Positions 10,307 through 22,287 of a DNA stretch of 64,000 bases are shown here, piece by piece (position 1 is the stretch's first letter; each line of letters starts with the position of its first letter). The notes below the pieces were generated by a model, which saw only the letters and a program-made list of their open reading frames with translations, did no database searches and was not told where the DNA came from. Location of the stretch: the NCBI GenBank assembly GCA_039105265.1, contig JAPFFF010000009.1:5720290-5784289 (forward strand). Reading direction: 5' to 3'. This DNA comes from Tritrichomonas musculus. Its lineage: Eukaryota > Parabasalia > Tritrichomonadida > Tritrichomonadidae. The position numbers were made by a program, and so were the translations under genes.

Positions 10307-10881
10307 TAAAAACAGCAAAGTTTGTTGGTGATGTGACCAACAAACTATATTCAAAATTTGAAAGAAAAAAGATTTGATTAGATGACTTTTTGATAAAACA
10401 GCTTTTTCAAATAATCACTTTTTGATAAAACAGCTTTTTGAATAAATATATTGTTAAACTGATTAAACAGTCTGACCGATTCTATGAGATTATTCAAATT
10501 AATTGAGATATTTTTTTGAAGTCAATAATTTATATATAACTCATAAAAAAAACAATATATAAACAATTAAACATTTGAATATAAATAATAACATTATTTT
10601 ATAATATATAATAATAACAAAAAGTGCTATTAAAGCAGTATATGAAAAATCAAATTTAAATCATTCTGAAAAAATTAATAGTAATTAAATAAATTAAATG
10701 GATAAATCATTTGATGTTTATTAATAGTAAATCAGTTATTTGTTCAGTAAAAAATAATGTATTTTTTAAAAATGAAATATTCGTAAATAGAACTCAATTT
10801 CAACTCCAAAATTTTAGATTGGAAAAAAAAAATAGTATTATATATTAACAATTATTTATCAAAAATATTATTTATCAGGTA

Positions 10882-10908
10882 TTTGGCGAGAAAACGAACC
10901 TCGCCAAA
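10882..10908. repeat. 9-bp-stem hairpin
   Basis: TTTGGCGAG and CTCGCCAAA flank the loop AAAACGAAC. It lies inside the 3.3-kb TIR element, in a strongly A+T-rich setting, so the GC-rich stem stands out. Confidence 0.6.
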
Positions 10909-11228
10909 AAAATTTGAACGATAGATTCAATTCTTTCAAATTATTTGAAGGAAAAACTCACAATTTACTCGTTAGACGATTAGAATTTCAATAAATTATT
11001 TTCATGCTAATTATTGAAAATTGAATATCATTGAAAGTATGTATTATTTATTATATATATTTCTTGATCAATTATATATATACATTTAATATAATTTTTA
11101 AATAAATTATATATATAAAAATAAATAACAAATTAATAAATAAATCTAATGTAATCCTTTGTTATTATATTAAAATACATAAAAATAACATTATAAGGTC
11201 AATTTATAACCATATCTCTCTTTTTATA

Positions 11229-12472
11229 TTAAGGGGGACCTTTCCCCGTTTACTATTTTTTTTTAACGATCATTGTTTCACTTTGATATAATCGTTTTCC
11301 CTCAAATTTTCATTCAATTTTAAAAAGGAAATAACTAAAGATAGAAATCAAATTGATGTTTGCTTTTTGTTTTATCAATACTGTATTCAAAAAACTTAAA
11401 ACTTGACGGTGGCAAAATGTTAAAAAAAATTAATGCAATTGATAAAAATCAAAAAAATCATAAATATTTTCATTTTTTTTAAAAATATATTAAATAATAA
11501 ACTTAATGATAATTAAACCAAAAAATTGCCACCGTCAAGTTTTAAGTTATGGTACATTCTCTATATTTATTGAATTAATAATTTGACTTAGATATCCTGA
11601 AATGAGTTATTTCATTTTTAAATTTTCTTTTGTTGTTATAATTTAGAAAAAAGCATATTTTTAAGCATAAAGCAATAAGAAAAAACTGGTTATTTATCAA
11701 TATTCACAATAATAATTATCAATTAAATACCTTAACAAGAGAAAAAACTTGTTTTTTTGATCAATTATAATTCTGATTTATAATTTACTTAAATTTTTAT
11801 CATAAATGATCATATCAGTTAATTTAAAAAAGATAATGAATTATTACCAGTTTTTATATATTTATTTTCAATTTTATATATAATATGTGTTGATTTGCTT
11901 TTTTTTTTTTTAGAAAAATCAAAATGATACAAAATTGAGACGTTTCATTACTCATAAAAGCATTATTTATCTGGAATGCTTATTGAATTCCAATTTGTTT
12001 TACAGTTGTCTATTAAAATATGAAAAAATCATTGCAAACCCTCTTTGAGAACAAAGCTGTAAAATCTTTTTTATCAATATAAAAAACCGATAAACTGTTT
12101 TTTTTCAGAAAAAATAGTGGAATTGCATGATAATAAAAGAAATCATTTTTTTTCCAAAAAAAGAAGAGAAGAGAATAGTGGAATTGAAGTAAATAATATA
12201 TGTAAAGATGTATAAAATTGATTTAATAATATCTTAAGTATTGTATTGCTATTTTATAGCATATATGATATAATCGATCAAATTCAACAAAAAAAAAATC
12301 TGGAAAAAATCATAACTATTGAATTCGTATTTTGATAAAATCCTTGTAATCTCTCTAAAAATCAAAAAAAATGATAAGCTTCGGTGAGTGTAATGAAAAT
12401 AAAAAAATGGATATTTAACCTAAACCGTAAACAATTAGCCTTGATCGTTTTCCTCAGAAAGGTCCCCCTTAA
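11229..12472. mobile_element. TTAA-flanked TIR element (1.24 kb), non-coding
   Basis: The left end TTAAGGGGGACCTTTCC and the right end GAAAGGTCCCCCTTAA are inverted copies. TTAA at both ends is the target duplication used by piggyBac and Kolobok transposases. There is no open frame. It sits inside the 10307-13595 element and contains a smaller TTAA element. AACGATC motifs lie near both ends, as in the TTAA elements at 21933 and 45988. Confidence 0.75.
11396..11545. mobile_element. 150-bp TTAA MITE, innermost of a three-level nest
   Basis: TTAAAACTTGACGGTGGCAA at the left is mirrored by TGCCACCGTCAAGTTTTAA at the right. It is flanked by TTAA and lies wholly inside the 11229-12472 element. Confidence 0.75.
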
Positions 12473-13595
12473 TCTATTTTTATTTTGATAAAATTTGAAT
12501 AAATATCTTATTAAAATAAAAATATAATTTTAATAATATATATATAATTACATGAATCTGCATTTATATTCAAAAAATTAATATTTTTATTGAATATTAG
12601 AATCTATAAAAAAAAATTAATCGTTTTTTATCTGAAAAATTTATTTAATAATTTCAATTAATTCAAAAAATTTGGGACCTATATCTCAATTTTCATTGAA
12701 TTTTGAGAAATATTCTCAAATCATATTACAACTCTGTGATTAAAAACGACTATACAAACTAAAAAAAGGTAAAAAATCAATTAAAATATTTAAAATTCAA
12801 AGAATCGAACAAATTATACTAACTTTTTTATACATATATAATGTAATTTTTATACACAATAAATATTAACGGATTTGGAAACTGAACTTTTTAAATTAAA
12901 ATAAAAATTTCGTAATAGACATTGCAACTTTTTCAGTGAAAAAAGAAAGAAATTATAATTTTATCATTAACTTGTTTAAAATAGTAAGTAGGAAAGAATT
13001 AAAATAGTAATGTATTTATTTTCTGAACGAGTAACTAGTACAAATAAAGGCAAGAGTTTGCACTGGAATCTTTGCTGATGATTTACAAATCTGGGATTGT
13101 AGTTCGTTAACAAGTTGATTTCTGTTTGTAAATAGATATCTTATATTACATTACAGATTGGATTTTGTAAATAAGAGGCTGCGTTTTGCAAATTTGTTTA
13201 TTGAATGATAATCGATGGCTCAGGCTTTTAATTTGATGACTAGAGTTTATTAATTTGAGACTGAGAATAGCTGATCTACAATATATACTCGAAGGCAGCT
13301 GTATTTCGAGATTGCATAAGTTGATTTATAAATATATGGTTGGAAACCAGTAGCAGGTGATCAAAATTTGCCATAAGGTATGTGGTATCAATGAATTGTT
13401 GTGTTTTTCTTGCCAGTCTTTGCCAGAGTTTGACAAGTCATTCCTTGGCGATATAAAAAATTTAAATCATTCACAAATAAACTGATTTTTATTAAAAAAG
13501 CTCACTTATCAAAAAGCCCTTTCTTCAAAAAGCTGTTTTATCAAATATTTGAATATAGTTTGTTGGTCATATCACCAACAAACTTTGCTATTTTA

Positions 13596-14058
13596 TATTT
13601 CTCTTAGTTTTTTGTTAAATTTTTATTATTTTAGAGGATTCTGGTTAATTTTATTTCTTACAAATTTAATATATTATTTTTATTCGTGTATGAAATAAAA
13701 TGAACTGATAATTGCAGCAAACTACTCGATAGGTGCATCTAAGAATTTCTTTTAAATATGGGCCTCGATAATTTCATTAATCCATTGATATTAGCTGCAA
13801 TATCAATTTACAATATTTTATATTAAACATAATATATATATTAGATATAAATAAATGAATATACATGTTTACAGTCAATGAATATTTATATTAAAATTGT
13901 CATAAAATGTAAACACTTTTTAAAAGGTTATTTCAAATATTTCAATATCTCATAAATATTAAGATATATATTGATATATATATTCAAAAATATTGAGATA
14001 TGAATTCAAAATACATTCTGAATTTTTTTTCAATGATCCATTTTCTATTGATACTGAA
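13596..14058. other. A+T-rich spacer
   Basis: Between two TIR elements. No gene or repeat supported. Confidence 0.45.
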
Positions 14059-14060
14059 TA

Positions 14061-14375
14061 GAGTGAGGAGAATTATATGTAAACGGGAGAATAATATGTA
14101 AACGCTACAGAAAAAGTTTAAGATATACAATTTTTTTGAATTAATTAATAGAAATAATAAATAATTTATTTGAAAAAAATTGATAAAAAAACTCTAAATT
14201 ATCTTTATTAAATTTTGTTTTTGTAATTTATTATATAGTGATTCAAATTAAATTGATAATGTATAATAATAAAACTAACTAAAAGAAAGCGGATAATGCT
14301 TTTCTCTTTCATTTTTAAACTTTTTCAGAAGCGTTTACATATTATTCTCCTGTTTACATATTATTCTCCTCACTC
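14061..14375. mobile_element. 315-bp TA-flanked MITE
   Basis: The ends GAGTGAGGAGAATTATATG and its near reverse complement (14352-14375) are parts of about 60-bp inverted repeats. A motif close to GGAGAATAATATGTAAACG occurs twice in each arm. TA dinucleotides at 14059-14060 and 14376-14377 fit a Tc1/mariner-type target duplication. No coding capacity. Confidence 0.8.
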
Positions 14376-14377
14376 TA

Positions 14378-15436
14378 AATGAATAAATCTAAAAATAAAA
14401 TATAACAAAATTGAAATAATTATATTATGCTTTGAGTTAATAAAAATATAAAAAATAAAATATAAATTTTTAAAATACCAAAGAACGAAATTCCATTTTT
14501 TTATTGATTGAAACCAGGAAGAATTATAGTTTTGTTTACCAACGAGATATACATTCATGTATTTAGAGTAATTTTAATGAATATGAGTTATAGCATCAAT
14601 TTTTATGTCAAAATAAAAATCAAACCTTAGTCATGCTGATGATAGTAATAATGTATTATTTTATGCTCACAAGAGTAAACTAGCATGCTAACATGAAGAA
14701 AAACATAAATATCACCTTTGCAGTATAAATATAATTTTAATAATTAAAACAAATGCAAATATTAAAAGATAAAGAAATAATAAATAATATAACAAATTTA
14801 ACATAATAATATAAATATATAAAATATATCGAAAAAACAATATAATAAAAAGATATGAAAAAATAAAAATATTTTTATTAAATTGAATATTTATTGTAAT
14901 TATTTTTCACAAAAAAAGTTTTTTGTTTACCGATGCATTTATCGATTAAAACCAGACAATATTATATTCAATATTTATTAATACCTTAATAACAATATAT
15001 ATTTAAAAAATAAAGCAATTTTGTATTTTTGCCGTTACTATACACATTTAAATATTGAATAAAAAATTTTATTATTCAATTTAAATTTGGTCAACCAAAA
15101 TTAAAAAAAAAAATACGTTAAAAGAACATAATAAGATATGAATCAAACGATTTCAATTCATTATACTAATAAAATCTGTAAGGTTTGAGATGAGTTTATG
15201 AATCTTAGATATTATTAAATGTTTGTCTTGTGTTGATCATATTTATTTGATAAATTTTTCATAGAGACGGTCTTTGAAAAAGTTGGAAAAAATTTTTTTA
15301 TTGAAATCTCTTTTTCAAACAAAAGTTAGTTTTAAAAAATTGGCCTTGTAAATTGACCATAAAAAGGCACCATTTTTTATTTTTTAGTTTTCTTATTGGC
15401 AGGAGTGATCTTGGAACAAATGTTGATTCAAAACAG
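14378..15436. other. A+T-rich region without a recognised gene
   Basis: A 62-residue frame at 14370-14558 overlaps the MITE end and is biased in composition; not called. No other structure found by eye. Confidence 0.45.
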
Positions 15437-15560
15437 CTCGCTGAAGATGATAATGGGTTACAAAAGATGAGTTATAAATGGTAATTGAAGATGGTGGCAA
15501 CTGCAGACGACGATTGAAAATGATAGTGAACTACAAATGACGACTTAAAGATGGCGACAA
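15437..15560. repeat. Imperfect minisatellite of GAAGATG...GAACTACAAATGACGA units
   Basis: Four or so degenerate units of roughly 30-45 bases, each starting with GAAGATG or GAAAATG followed by a G-rich part and (A)ACTACAAA-like part. It stands out by higher G+C. It may be the remnant of a coding repeat or a transposon subterminal region just upstream of the pogo-like pseudogene. Confidence 0.4.
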
Positions 15561-15768
15561 ACTAACGTTCACTTATTAATCTGGAAGTTTGTTATTAATC
15601 TAGAAGCACGATTATTTTTATCTCAATTATCATTTCACTAAAGTTATATCTTATTGAAAAAGTTGTTACTAACATTATAAATTTCAATGTTTTTTTTTTA
15701 AAAATTTTGGATAAAATAATTTTGAATAATTTTTTGAGAGGTTTGTTCGAACATAGTTATTTTTTCAA

Positions 15769-17140
15769 TTGGAGTATCTTGCAACAGAAGACCTTTCTGA
15801 ATATCAAATATTCATTATTAAGAAAAGAATTAAATACAAAACATACGATCAGATTTGTCAACGTTTTCAGTCTAAGTTTGGAATAATTTTATATGAAAAC
15901 AAGTTAACAACCTCACTTAAAAGAGCTGCTATAGGTTTTGGGTGGACACCTGGTATGACAGGAGGTCATGATCCATATTTATGCACCCAAGATATGAAAG
16001 AACTCAGAGAATCTGTACAAGATGCAATTATGCTAGGCAAACCAATGGAATGCAATGAAGTTTTGGATGAAGCATTCAAAATTAAAGTTAATAGAATTTA
16101 TATGGCTATTCAATTTTTCACTGCTATTGAATGTTTCCGATTAATTAATTCCTTTGATGAAGAATGGATTCAGCCACCAACAAGATCTTGGATCAACTTG
16201 ATCCTTGAAGATATTGATGCTCATATAATCAATAGACGTTTAATTGATCCAAAACGATTAGATAGCTGCTCTTATGCGGTTGTTGAAAAGTATTTTAACG
16301 ATTTTGGAGAATTTATAAGATCATTCCATCCAGCCTTAATCTTCGGTGCCGACGAGACGATGATTGAACCACTGCCCAGGGAAAAAGTGGTGGTTCCAAA
16401 TAATGTTCAAACAGTTTTGCATGACGATTTTCCAGACATCTCACATATAACCAGTATGATGTGTCATACATTTAGCGGAGTTTCTTTACCACCATTAAAA
16501 TTTTGAGTAACTTACAAAATATTCCACCAGAATTAACTAACATTAGCAAAATAGGTCAATTTTATTTAGTTTCCTCAAAAAGTGGATACATGACAAGAGA
16601 TTTGTTTGTTATATGGACCATTCATTTTATCAATTTTGTTAAATTATATAGAGAAAGTTTATCAGAAGATATAAGATACTTGCCTATTTTACTAATAATG
16701 GATGGACATTTAAGTAGAGAGAACCTACTAGCTTTATATTTATTACAAAGAGAAAAAATTCCTGTATTAATATTACCATCTCACACGAGCCACATCTTGC
16801 AAATGTTCGATGTGGCTCTAGCTTCACCTTTTAAAAAAAAGTACACAAAATATTTTGAAAGGTATTTTCAAGAAAGTTCAAAAGATTCTTCTATTAAAAC
16901 AGATGTTGGGAAAATTCGAATAGCAGTAGTCAAAGCAATAATTTCTAGTTGGAAAGAAACATCTTCTTTTTCATATACAGAAACCGCCGCTAAAAAACTG
17001 GAACTTATCCTTTAAATATTGATGAAGTTAATAATTCTATTTTTGTTCATGAACTAAACGAAACAGAAAAAAAAAAGATATGAAGAAAGACAATTAAAAA
17101 CTCGAAATTTATCATTTTTTATATTCATATCACAAGTGAT
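15769..17140 (+). pseudogene. Pogo/Tigger-like DDE transposase, frameshifted
   Basis: The catalytic core is recognisable: the first Asp in IFGADETMIEP, the second in LLIMDGHLSRE, and the third in HTSHILQMFDVALASPFKKKY. This is the DDE_1 layout of pogo-like Tc1/mariner elements. The N-terminal helix-turn-helix region (TYDQICQRFQSKFGI) is present, but an in-frame stop precedes the first residue and no ATG is available. The frame shifts near 16500 and again near 17014, after which ELNETEKKRYEERQ continues toward 17140. At least two frameshifts and a lost start make it inactive. Its 3' tail (17087-17694) is duplicated at 43481-45408. Left terminus not identified. Confidence 0.75.
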
Positions 17141-17694
17141 ATGAATTATTTTAACCTAAAAGGCGAATTTCAAAATTTTGAAAATTATGAGTTTATGCAG
17201 GAAATTGTTTTCTGATTTTCTTCATATTGAAATTAAAAATTCTATTCCCAATTCGTTCAAATCACTTTTTCCGTTTTTATTGTTGATTATAAAGCATCAT
17301 GGATAAGCAAACCAAGCAAAGGTTATTCCTTTTTAATATTTTTTCCTAAAACTCAAGCAAATTCGCAAATTTACTAAATAAAAGCGATTTACAAAATAAC
17401 TATTGTACAAATTCCATCACATAGTTGGCAGATGAAAAAACTATTGATAATTCATCTGTTTATAAGAAAAATAAAACATACGGGAATTAATAAAAGAATT
17501 ATTTTGTAAATCGCTTTTATTTAGTGAGTTTTTTGAATTTGTTTGAGCTTTAGGAAAAGACATTCTAAAATAATTATCTTTACATGGTTTACTTTTCCAC
17601 GTTGCGCTGGGATATACCTAAGAATGGTTTTGTAAACTACTCTTATTTAGTTATTTTGTTGAGTTTATTTGTGTCTTTGGAAGAAATACAATCA
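17087..17694 (+). repeat. 3' tail of the pogo-like element, repeated at 43481-45408
   Basis: This 0.6-kb stretch is closely matched at 43481-43686 plus 45001-45408, where a 1306-bp element interrupts it. It contains a large imperfect hairpin: TAAATAAAAGCGATTTACAA (around 17376-17395) and its reverse complement near 17503-17522, separated by about 100 bases. The sequence contains GTTGCGCTGGGATATACCT. It is probably the terminal region of the transposon. Confidence 0.7.
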
Positions 17695-18746
17695 CTCAAT
17701 TTCTTAGAAACCCAAAAAAATGTCAGATTTTTGTAGGTCGAAGAAATTAGGTAATCCCAAAAGAAACGAACCCCAAACAAACCAAGTCAAATCCAAATCT
17801 TTAAAAAATGATTTTGAAAATAAATATATATTTTTTAGACTTAATATTTTATCTATTTGACCTCCGACTACCTGCATATATAGAATATTTATTTATTATT
17901 AATGGTATATTTAATTGATATAACGGTACGTTTTGAGATATTATCAAACATTTTTAAGCCCAAAATTAACCCAAAAACAAAAATTCAATGGTTTATAATA
18001 ATTTAAATGAGAAAGTAATGAAAAAATTTTTCATCAAAAACAAAGGAAATTCGATAAATTATGCATGAAAATGCAAATTATTATCAAGTGGCGGTATTAT
18101 TAAGGAAGCTCACACTGCTAAGAATCGCCACAAATGAGTACAATCCCAGTTATTTCATAACTCTAAAAAGATTCAAAATTTGAAAAAGCAAGCAGCAATA
18201 TGTTTCACTAATTATGAAGATATTATAAATATTTATTTTAAATTTCTTATGTCAGGCAAATAAAATTACTTTTATAAATTCATAATTAATATCTAAGTAT
18301 ATTTATATCATAAAATAAGTTTTTATTAATTCAATTTTCAAGTTATAAATAAGACCTATTTTTTCTTCTCAAATTGAGAATTTGAATATATCTACTTTTT
18401 AAATTGAAGATATTGAGTTAAAAATGATGATTTGAATGAAAACTAAAAACTGTATAGAAGTTTTCGTTTGATCAAGAGGAAAAGTTTTAATATGCATCAT
18501 TTAAATCTTATATTATCATTTTCAAAAAAATTTATCGAGTAGAATTTTGGTTGACATGCCTCTTTTTTTGAAAAGTATTCTTTTATTATTTGAACATTTT
18601 CATTTGAAATTTGCGCCGGCAAAATACAAAAAAATGTTATGTGATAAAAAAAGTCGTTAGGGCACGAATTTTTCCCGAACGGTTTTTTTATATGCCCGGG
18701 CACAGAGACTGTTTATTTGCCCGATAACCACCCCTGGCTTGATAAA
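17695..18746. other. Spacer left of the P-like element
   Basis: A leftward 68-codon frame at 18497-18703 crosses a GCCCGGGC patch but has no recognisable domain. No repeat partner within the window was noticed. Nothing else supported. Confidence 0.4.
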
Positions 18747-19628
18747 GTTTTTGAAGAGTAGATGACACTTGAAAATTTGCGGGGCCCTATTGAAAAAGTG
18801 GGATGTCAAATGCAAATAAGTCGAAATAAAGAAGAATATTTTAAATGATGTTTATTTCAGAATAAAATTCATATTTTGCTCCTGTGCTTTTACTATTAAA
18901 TAATTCATGAATCCCCAAATTTTATCAAAAAATACGGTGCTATTTAAGCACACACCCTCATATTTTTTTTCATAATAATGTAATTTCTGTATTAATTTTA
19001 TATCATATTCATAATGTTAATTTATTCCGTTGACGCAATTTCCAAAATTCTGTTTATTCGTTTAAATATTACGTTTTTAATTAATACTTAAACGGGAAAT
19101 GAAAAATTGTAAACGTAAATCATTAATATGAAAGAAAACTCGCCATTCATTGCACAAGATCACTTATATAATTCAAGTGAATCATCTCCATCACCATTTG
19201 CACAATCATTGATATCAAGAAATTATCGCCAATCTCAAAGATATGTAGTGCATGAGTTAAATTCTTTAATAGATATTGAACCAAAAGGAAGGAGATACTC
19301 AGACCGTCTAAAGAAAATATTTATAACATTGTTTTTACTTTCCCCAGCTGCATATTTACTTTTGACCCACATATTACCAATTATGAGTTTAAGGCAAGTC
19401 CAAAGAACAAAATCCAAGATGATAAATAACTTACAAAAAAAATTAATGTCATTAGAATATATTCCTGACATGGCTAGAGAATATACTACCAACTTGACAA
19501 ATGAAATAGAAGTTATTCTGGCAATTGACGCGTGTTCAGTTACTCCAACATTATCTCTATTTTCAAACAGTACAATTGAAACATTCACATCAAAATATAA
19601 TTTAACAAAAGAAACTTTTGATTTTATA

Positions 19629-20877
19629 GGGTGTTACAAGTTATCGTGGATTTTTTTTGAATATAAAAAATAAAACAAATTAAATATAATCAAATTATTA
19701 TTTATGATAATATTCTCCATTATTCTCTACGACCCAGTTGCAACGTTCAATCCAGTGCTCAAAAACGTTTTTTCTTTGTTGCTGTGAAATTGAGCCCAAT
19801 ATTTCATTGAGAGCTTCTTGAAGCTCATCTGCATCTCTGAATAGTTGTCCTTTTAATTTCTCTTCTAAATATCCGAAGAGATAAAAATCAGAAGGAGCCA
19901 CATCTGGCGAATAAGCAGGATGCGGCGGCCTTTTGAATCCAAAATGATCGTAATTTGACATAACTAATTTTGAGTTATGCACCATTGAATTATCAAGATG
20001 CAGCAAGATCTTTCTCTTGGTCGAATGTTTCCAAATATCGGTTCTTTTTGCCGATAGTGGAGTCAATATATTTTTTATAAAGGATTGCGAATTATATTTA
20101 ATGCCACTCGGTAAAAAATCTACAAGGTAAAAACCGAAAACCCCCCAAATAATGGTGACCATAACTTTTTTAATGGATATCCGGTTAGCATTCATTTCAG
20201 GGGGAATTTGGTCAGAATCAACCCAAGCTCCGTCATTGCCATAGTATAACGTGAACCATTTCTGATCCCCAGTCACGATGCTGCGAAAAGATTCGTGCTT
20301 ACATGCATACAAAATTTCTGAAAGCGCTGTTAATTTGTCCACCCTATTTTGTTTTTGTAATGAATTTAAAAAGTGCGGAACCCATCTAGAAGCTTTGAAA
20401 ACTTTGTGAAGATATATAGTCATATATCTATATACAATTACATTATTAACATTCAGCATGTCAGCAATACTTCTAGTTGAAGAAAAAGGTTCTTCATCAA
20501 GAACTTGTTCTATTTGATAAAGAAGTTGCTCATCTGGCTTCGTTCCACGCTTCTCTCCATTGTCATCCAAGTCCACTCCTATCCTTGCTTGAGCAGACCA
20601 CTTATACACTGTTGATCTGCAACAATAATTGTTGGATTTTGTTAGGTTTTTTCCCTTCTTTTGTTAGTTCAAATATATATTCTTTTTGCATTTTGAATTT
20701 TAACGTACAAAAATAACGTACAGTTCAATTTAAAAAGTTGTTTATCTCAATAAAAAAAGTGACAATTAATTTTTGTTTTAGCATTTTATAAATAGTCTTT
20801 GTCCTATTTTTATAGTTACTAACAAATCACCAATAACATCGATATTCATTAAAAATCCACGATAACTTGTAACACCC
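19629..20877 (-). mobile_element. Mariner element inserted in the P-like transposase
   Basis: The ends GGGTGTTACAAGTTATCGTG (19629) and its reverse complement (ending 20877) form about 27-bp inverted repeats. The TA target duplication lies at 19627-19628 and 20878-20879. Length is 1249 bp, normal for mariner. It belongs with the Tvmar type of trichomonad mariners by family features; subfamily is not assigned. Confidence 0.92.
19698..20691 (-). pseudogene. Mariner DD34D transposase with one visible frameshift
   Basis: The catalytic triad is VTGDQKWF, LHLDNSMVH and YSPDVAPSDF, with 34 residues between the second and third Asp. The mariner block WVPHFL (normally WVPHEL) is present. The N-terminus begins MQKEYIFELTKEGKKPNKI at 20691 and one frame slip near 20600 separates it from VYKWSAQARIG and the rest of the protein. 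Otherwise the frame is open to 19698, which suggests a young copy. Encoded on the strand opposite to the interrupted host transposase. Confidence 0.85.
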
Positions 20878-21932
20878 TATATTTCACCAAATATTAATTT
20901 ATTTGAAAATTGGTTAAAGAATAATTCAAAATTAATGACAAAAGCATTTTTTGTATTTCAAGTCCAACCTGTTTCACCAAATTTACCATCTTTTGTTGTT
21001 CATGTTTATCCTTCAAATACTGGAAAAGCAGACAGTCATATTTTGAATTTGTTGCATCAAATAAGTTCTTTTTTATTAAAAGAGCATACAAAAACAATCG
21101 CATATGCTTCAGATGGAGACAATTTTATTAGTTCAACTCATGAATCTAATATTATTAATCATTATAAACAAGGATATTTTAATTCGATCAGTCTAGATAA
21201 ACCACTTGTTATCAGTGATCCATTACACATTCTCAAAAGATCTAGATACCATCTTGTTAAAAAAATGCATGAAACAGATTTACCTTATAAGTTGAATATA
21301 CCATCAATGGTATTTAGAGATGATTTACCTACAAAAATGCACGATCGTTTACCAATTTTGATGTTTCAATTAAGAGTTTTTGAAAAAATGAGCACAAACT
21401 ATATAATTATTCAATGTATCGCTTACCTAGTATTTTATTCTTAACTTTTTTATCATATAACATTGATATTGAAGATAGAATTTTGTTTTTGTATATGACA
21501 AAATCATTAATATTTATCAATCACCAATAATAAATAATTCTTCAATGAAAAGTAATATTATAAGAGATTTACTATCAACAGTGTGCACTTTTATTGACAT
21601 ATTAACTTATTCGCAAAATGTACAACTTCATTTGAACAGGATTGGCACCAATCCGTTAGAACACACATTCGGAGTAGTAAGAATGAGGTCTAAAGACCAT
21701 CATAATGCTCAACGATTTCTAAGTGAAGTTAACAATTTAAATGCTCTAAGAAAAATACGTGAAGAAATGATATATGATGCTGTTAAACACCATGAACTTC
21801 AATTTGGTAAAATCATTATAAATAAGCCTGTAAAATATGATAACTCTGATATAATTAAATATGTTGATTCTTTAGTTTATGAAGCAAAATATGATTACTG
21901 CAATACTGATTATGAAAAAGTACACCAATACT

Positions 21933-22287
21933 TTAAGGTTCTCCTTCCCTAAAAAAATGTATATTATTCAATATTGAATTAACTCATAGAATATATAATT
22001 CAATAGAGCATTTTTCGGAAAAAGTTTTGGTGAAAAATAAAAATATTTGGCCTCAACGATTAAATCTTATTTTATTCAAAATTTTATTGAATCTTTAATT
22101 CTATGATTTCTATCTGTAAAAAAACAAAATCGGTAAGATTTCATAAATATATTTTTATTCAATCTTTTGAAATATATATCTATATAAATTTTATATTTTA
22201 ATTCATTTTTAAAAACGATATTTATGTATATTTTATTTGTGAAATCTCATTGAATTTTATCTTATGAATTTGAAAGGAGAACCTTAA
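21933..22287. mobile_element. TTAA MITE (347 bp plus TTAA at each side)
   Basis: TTAAGGTTCTCCTT at the left is mirrored by AAAGGAGAACCTTAA at the right. It sits in the P-like transposase, and collapsing the TTAA pair restores an open frame. The right 60 bases also occur at 28430-28486. The interior near its left end (CAATATTGAATTAACTCATA) resembles the TTAA MITE at 45988-46351. Confidence 0.9.

Larger units (their letters stand above)
10307..13595. mobile_element. 3.3-kb TIR element, no coding capacity, hosting two nested elements
   Basis: Inverted ends share AGCAAAGTTTGTTGGTGAT (left from about 10313) with the reverse complement at 13560-13588, and similarity continues for about 130 bases through repeated TTTTTGATAAAACAGCTTTTT blocks. 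The TIR is internally palindromic (GTTTGTTGGT...ACCAACAAAC). Both ends begin with TA, consistent with a Tc1/mariner-like target. The element is split by a TTAA element (11229-12472), so its own length is about 2.05 kb. No reading frame survives; 13010-13450 is less A+T rich and may be former coding or subterminal sequence. Confidence 0.7.

Noticed and set aside
18497-18703. Leftward 68-codon frame
   Set aside because: No recognisable domain, no flanking coding signal and odd composition; treated as chance.
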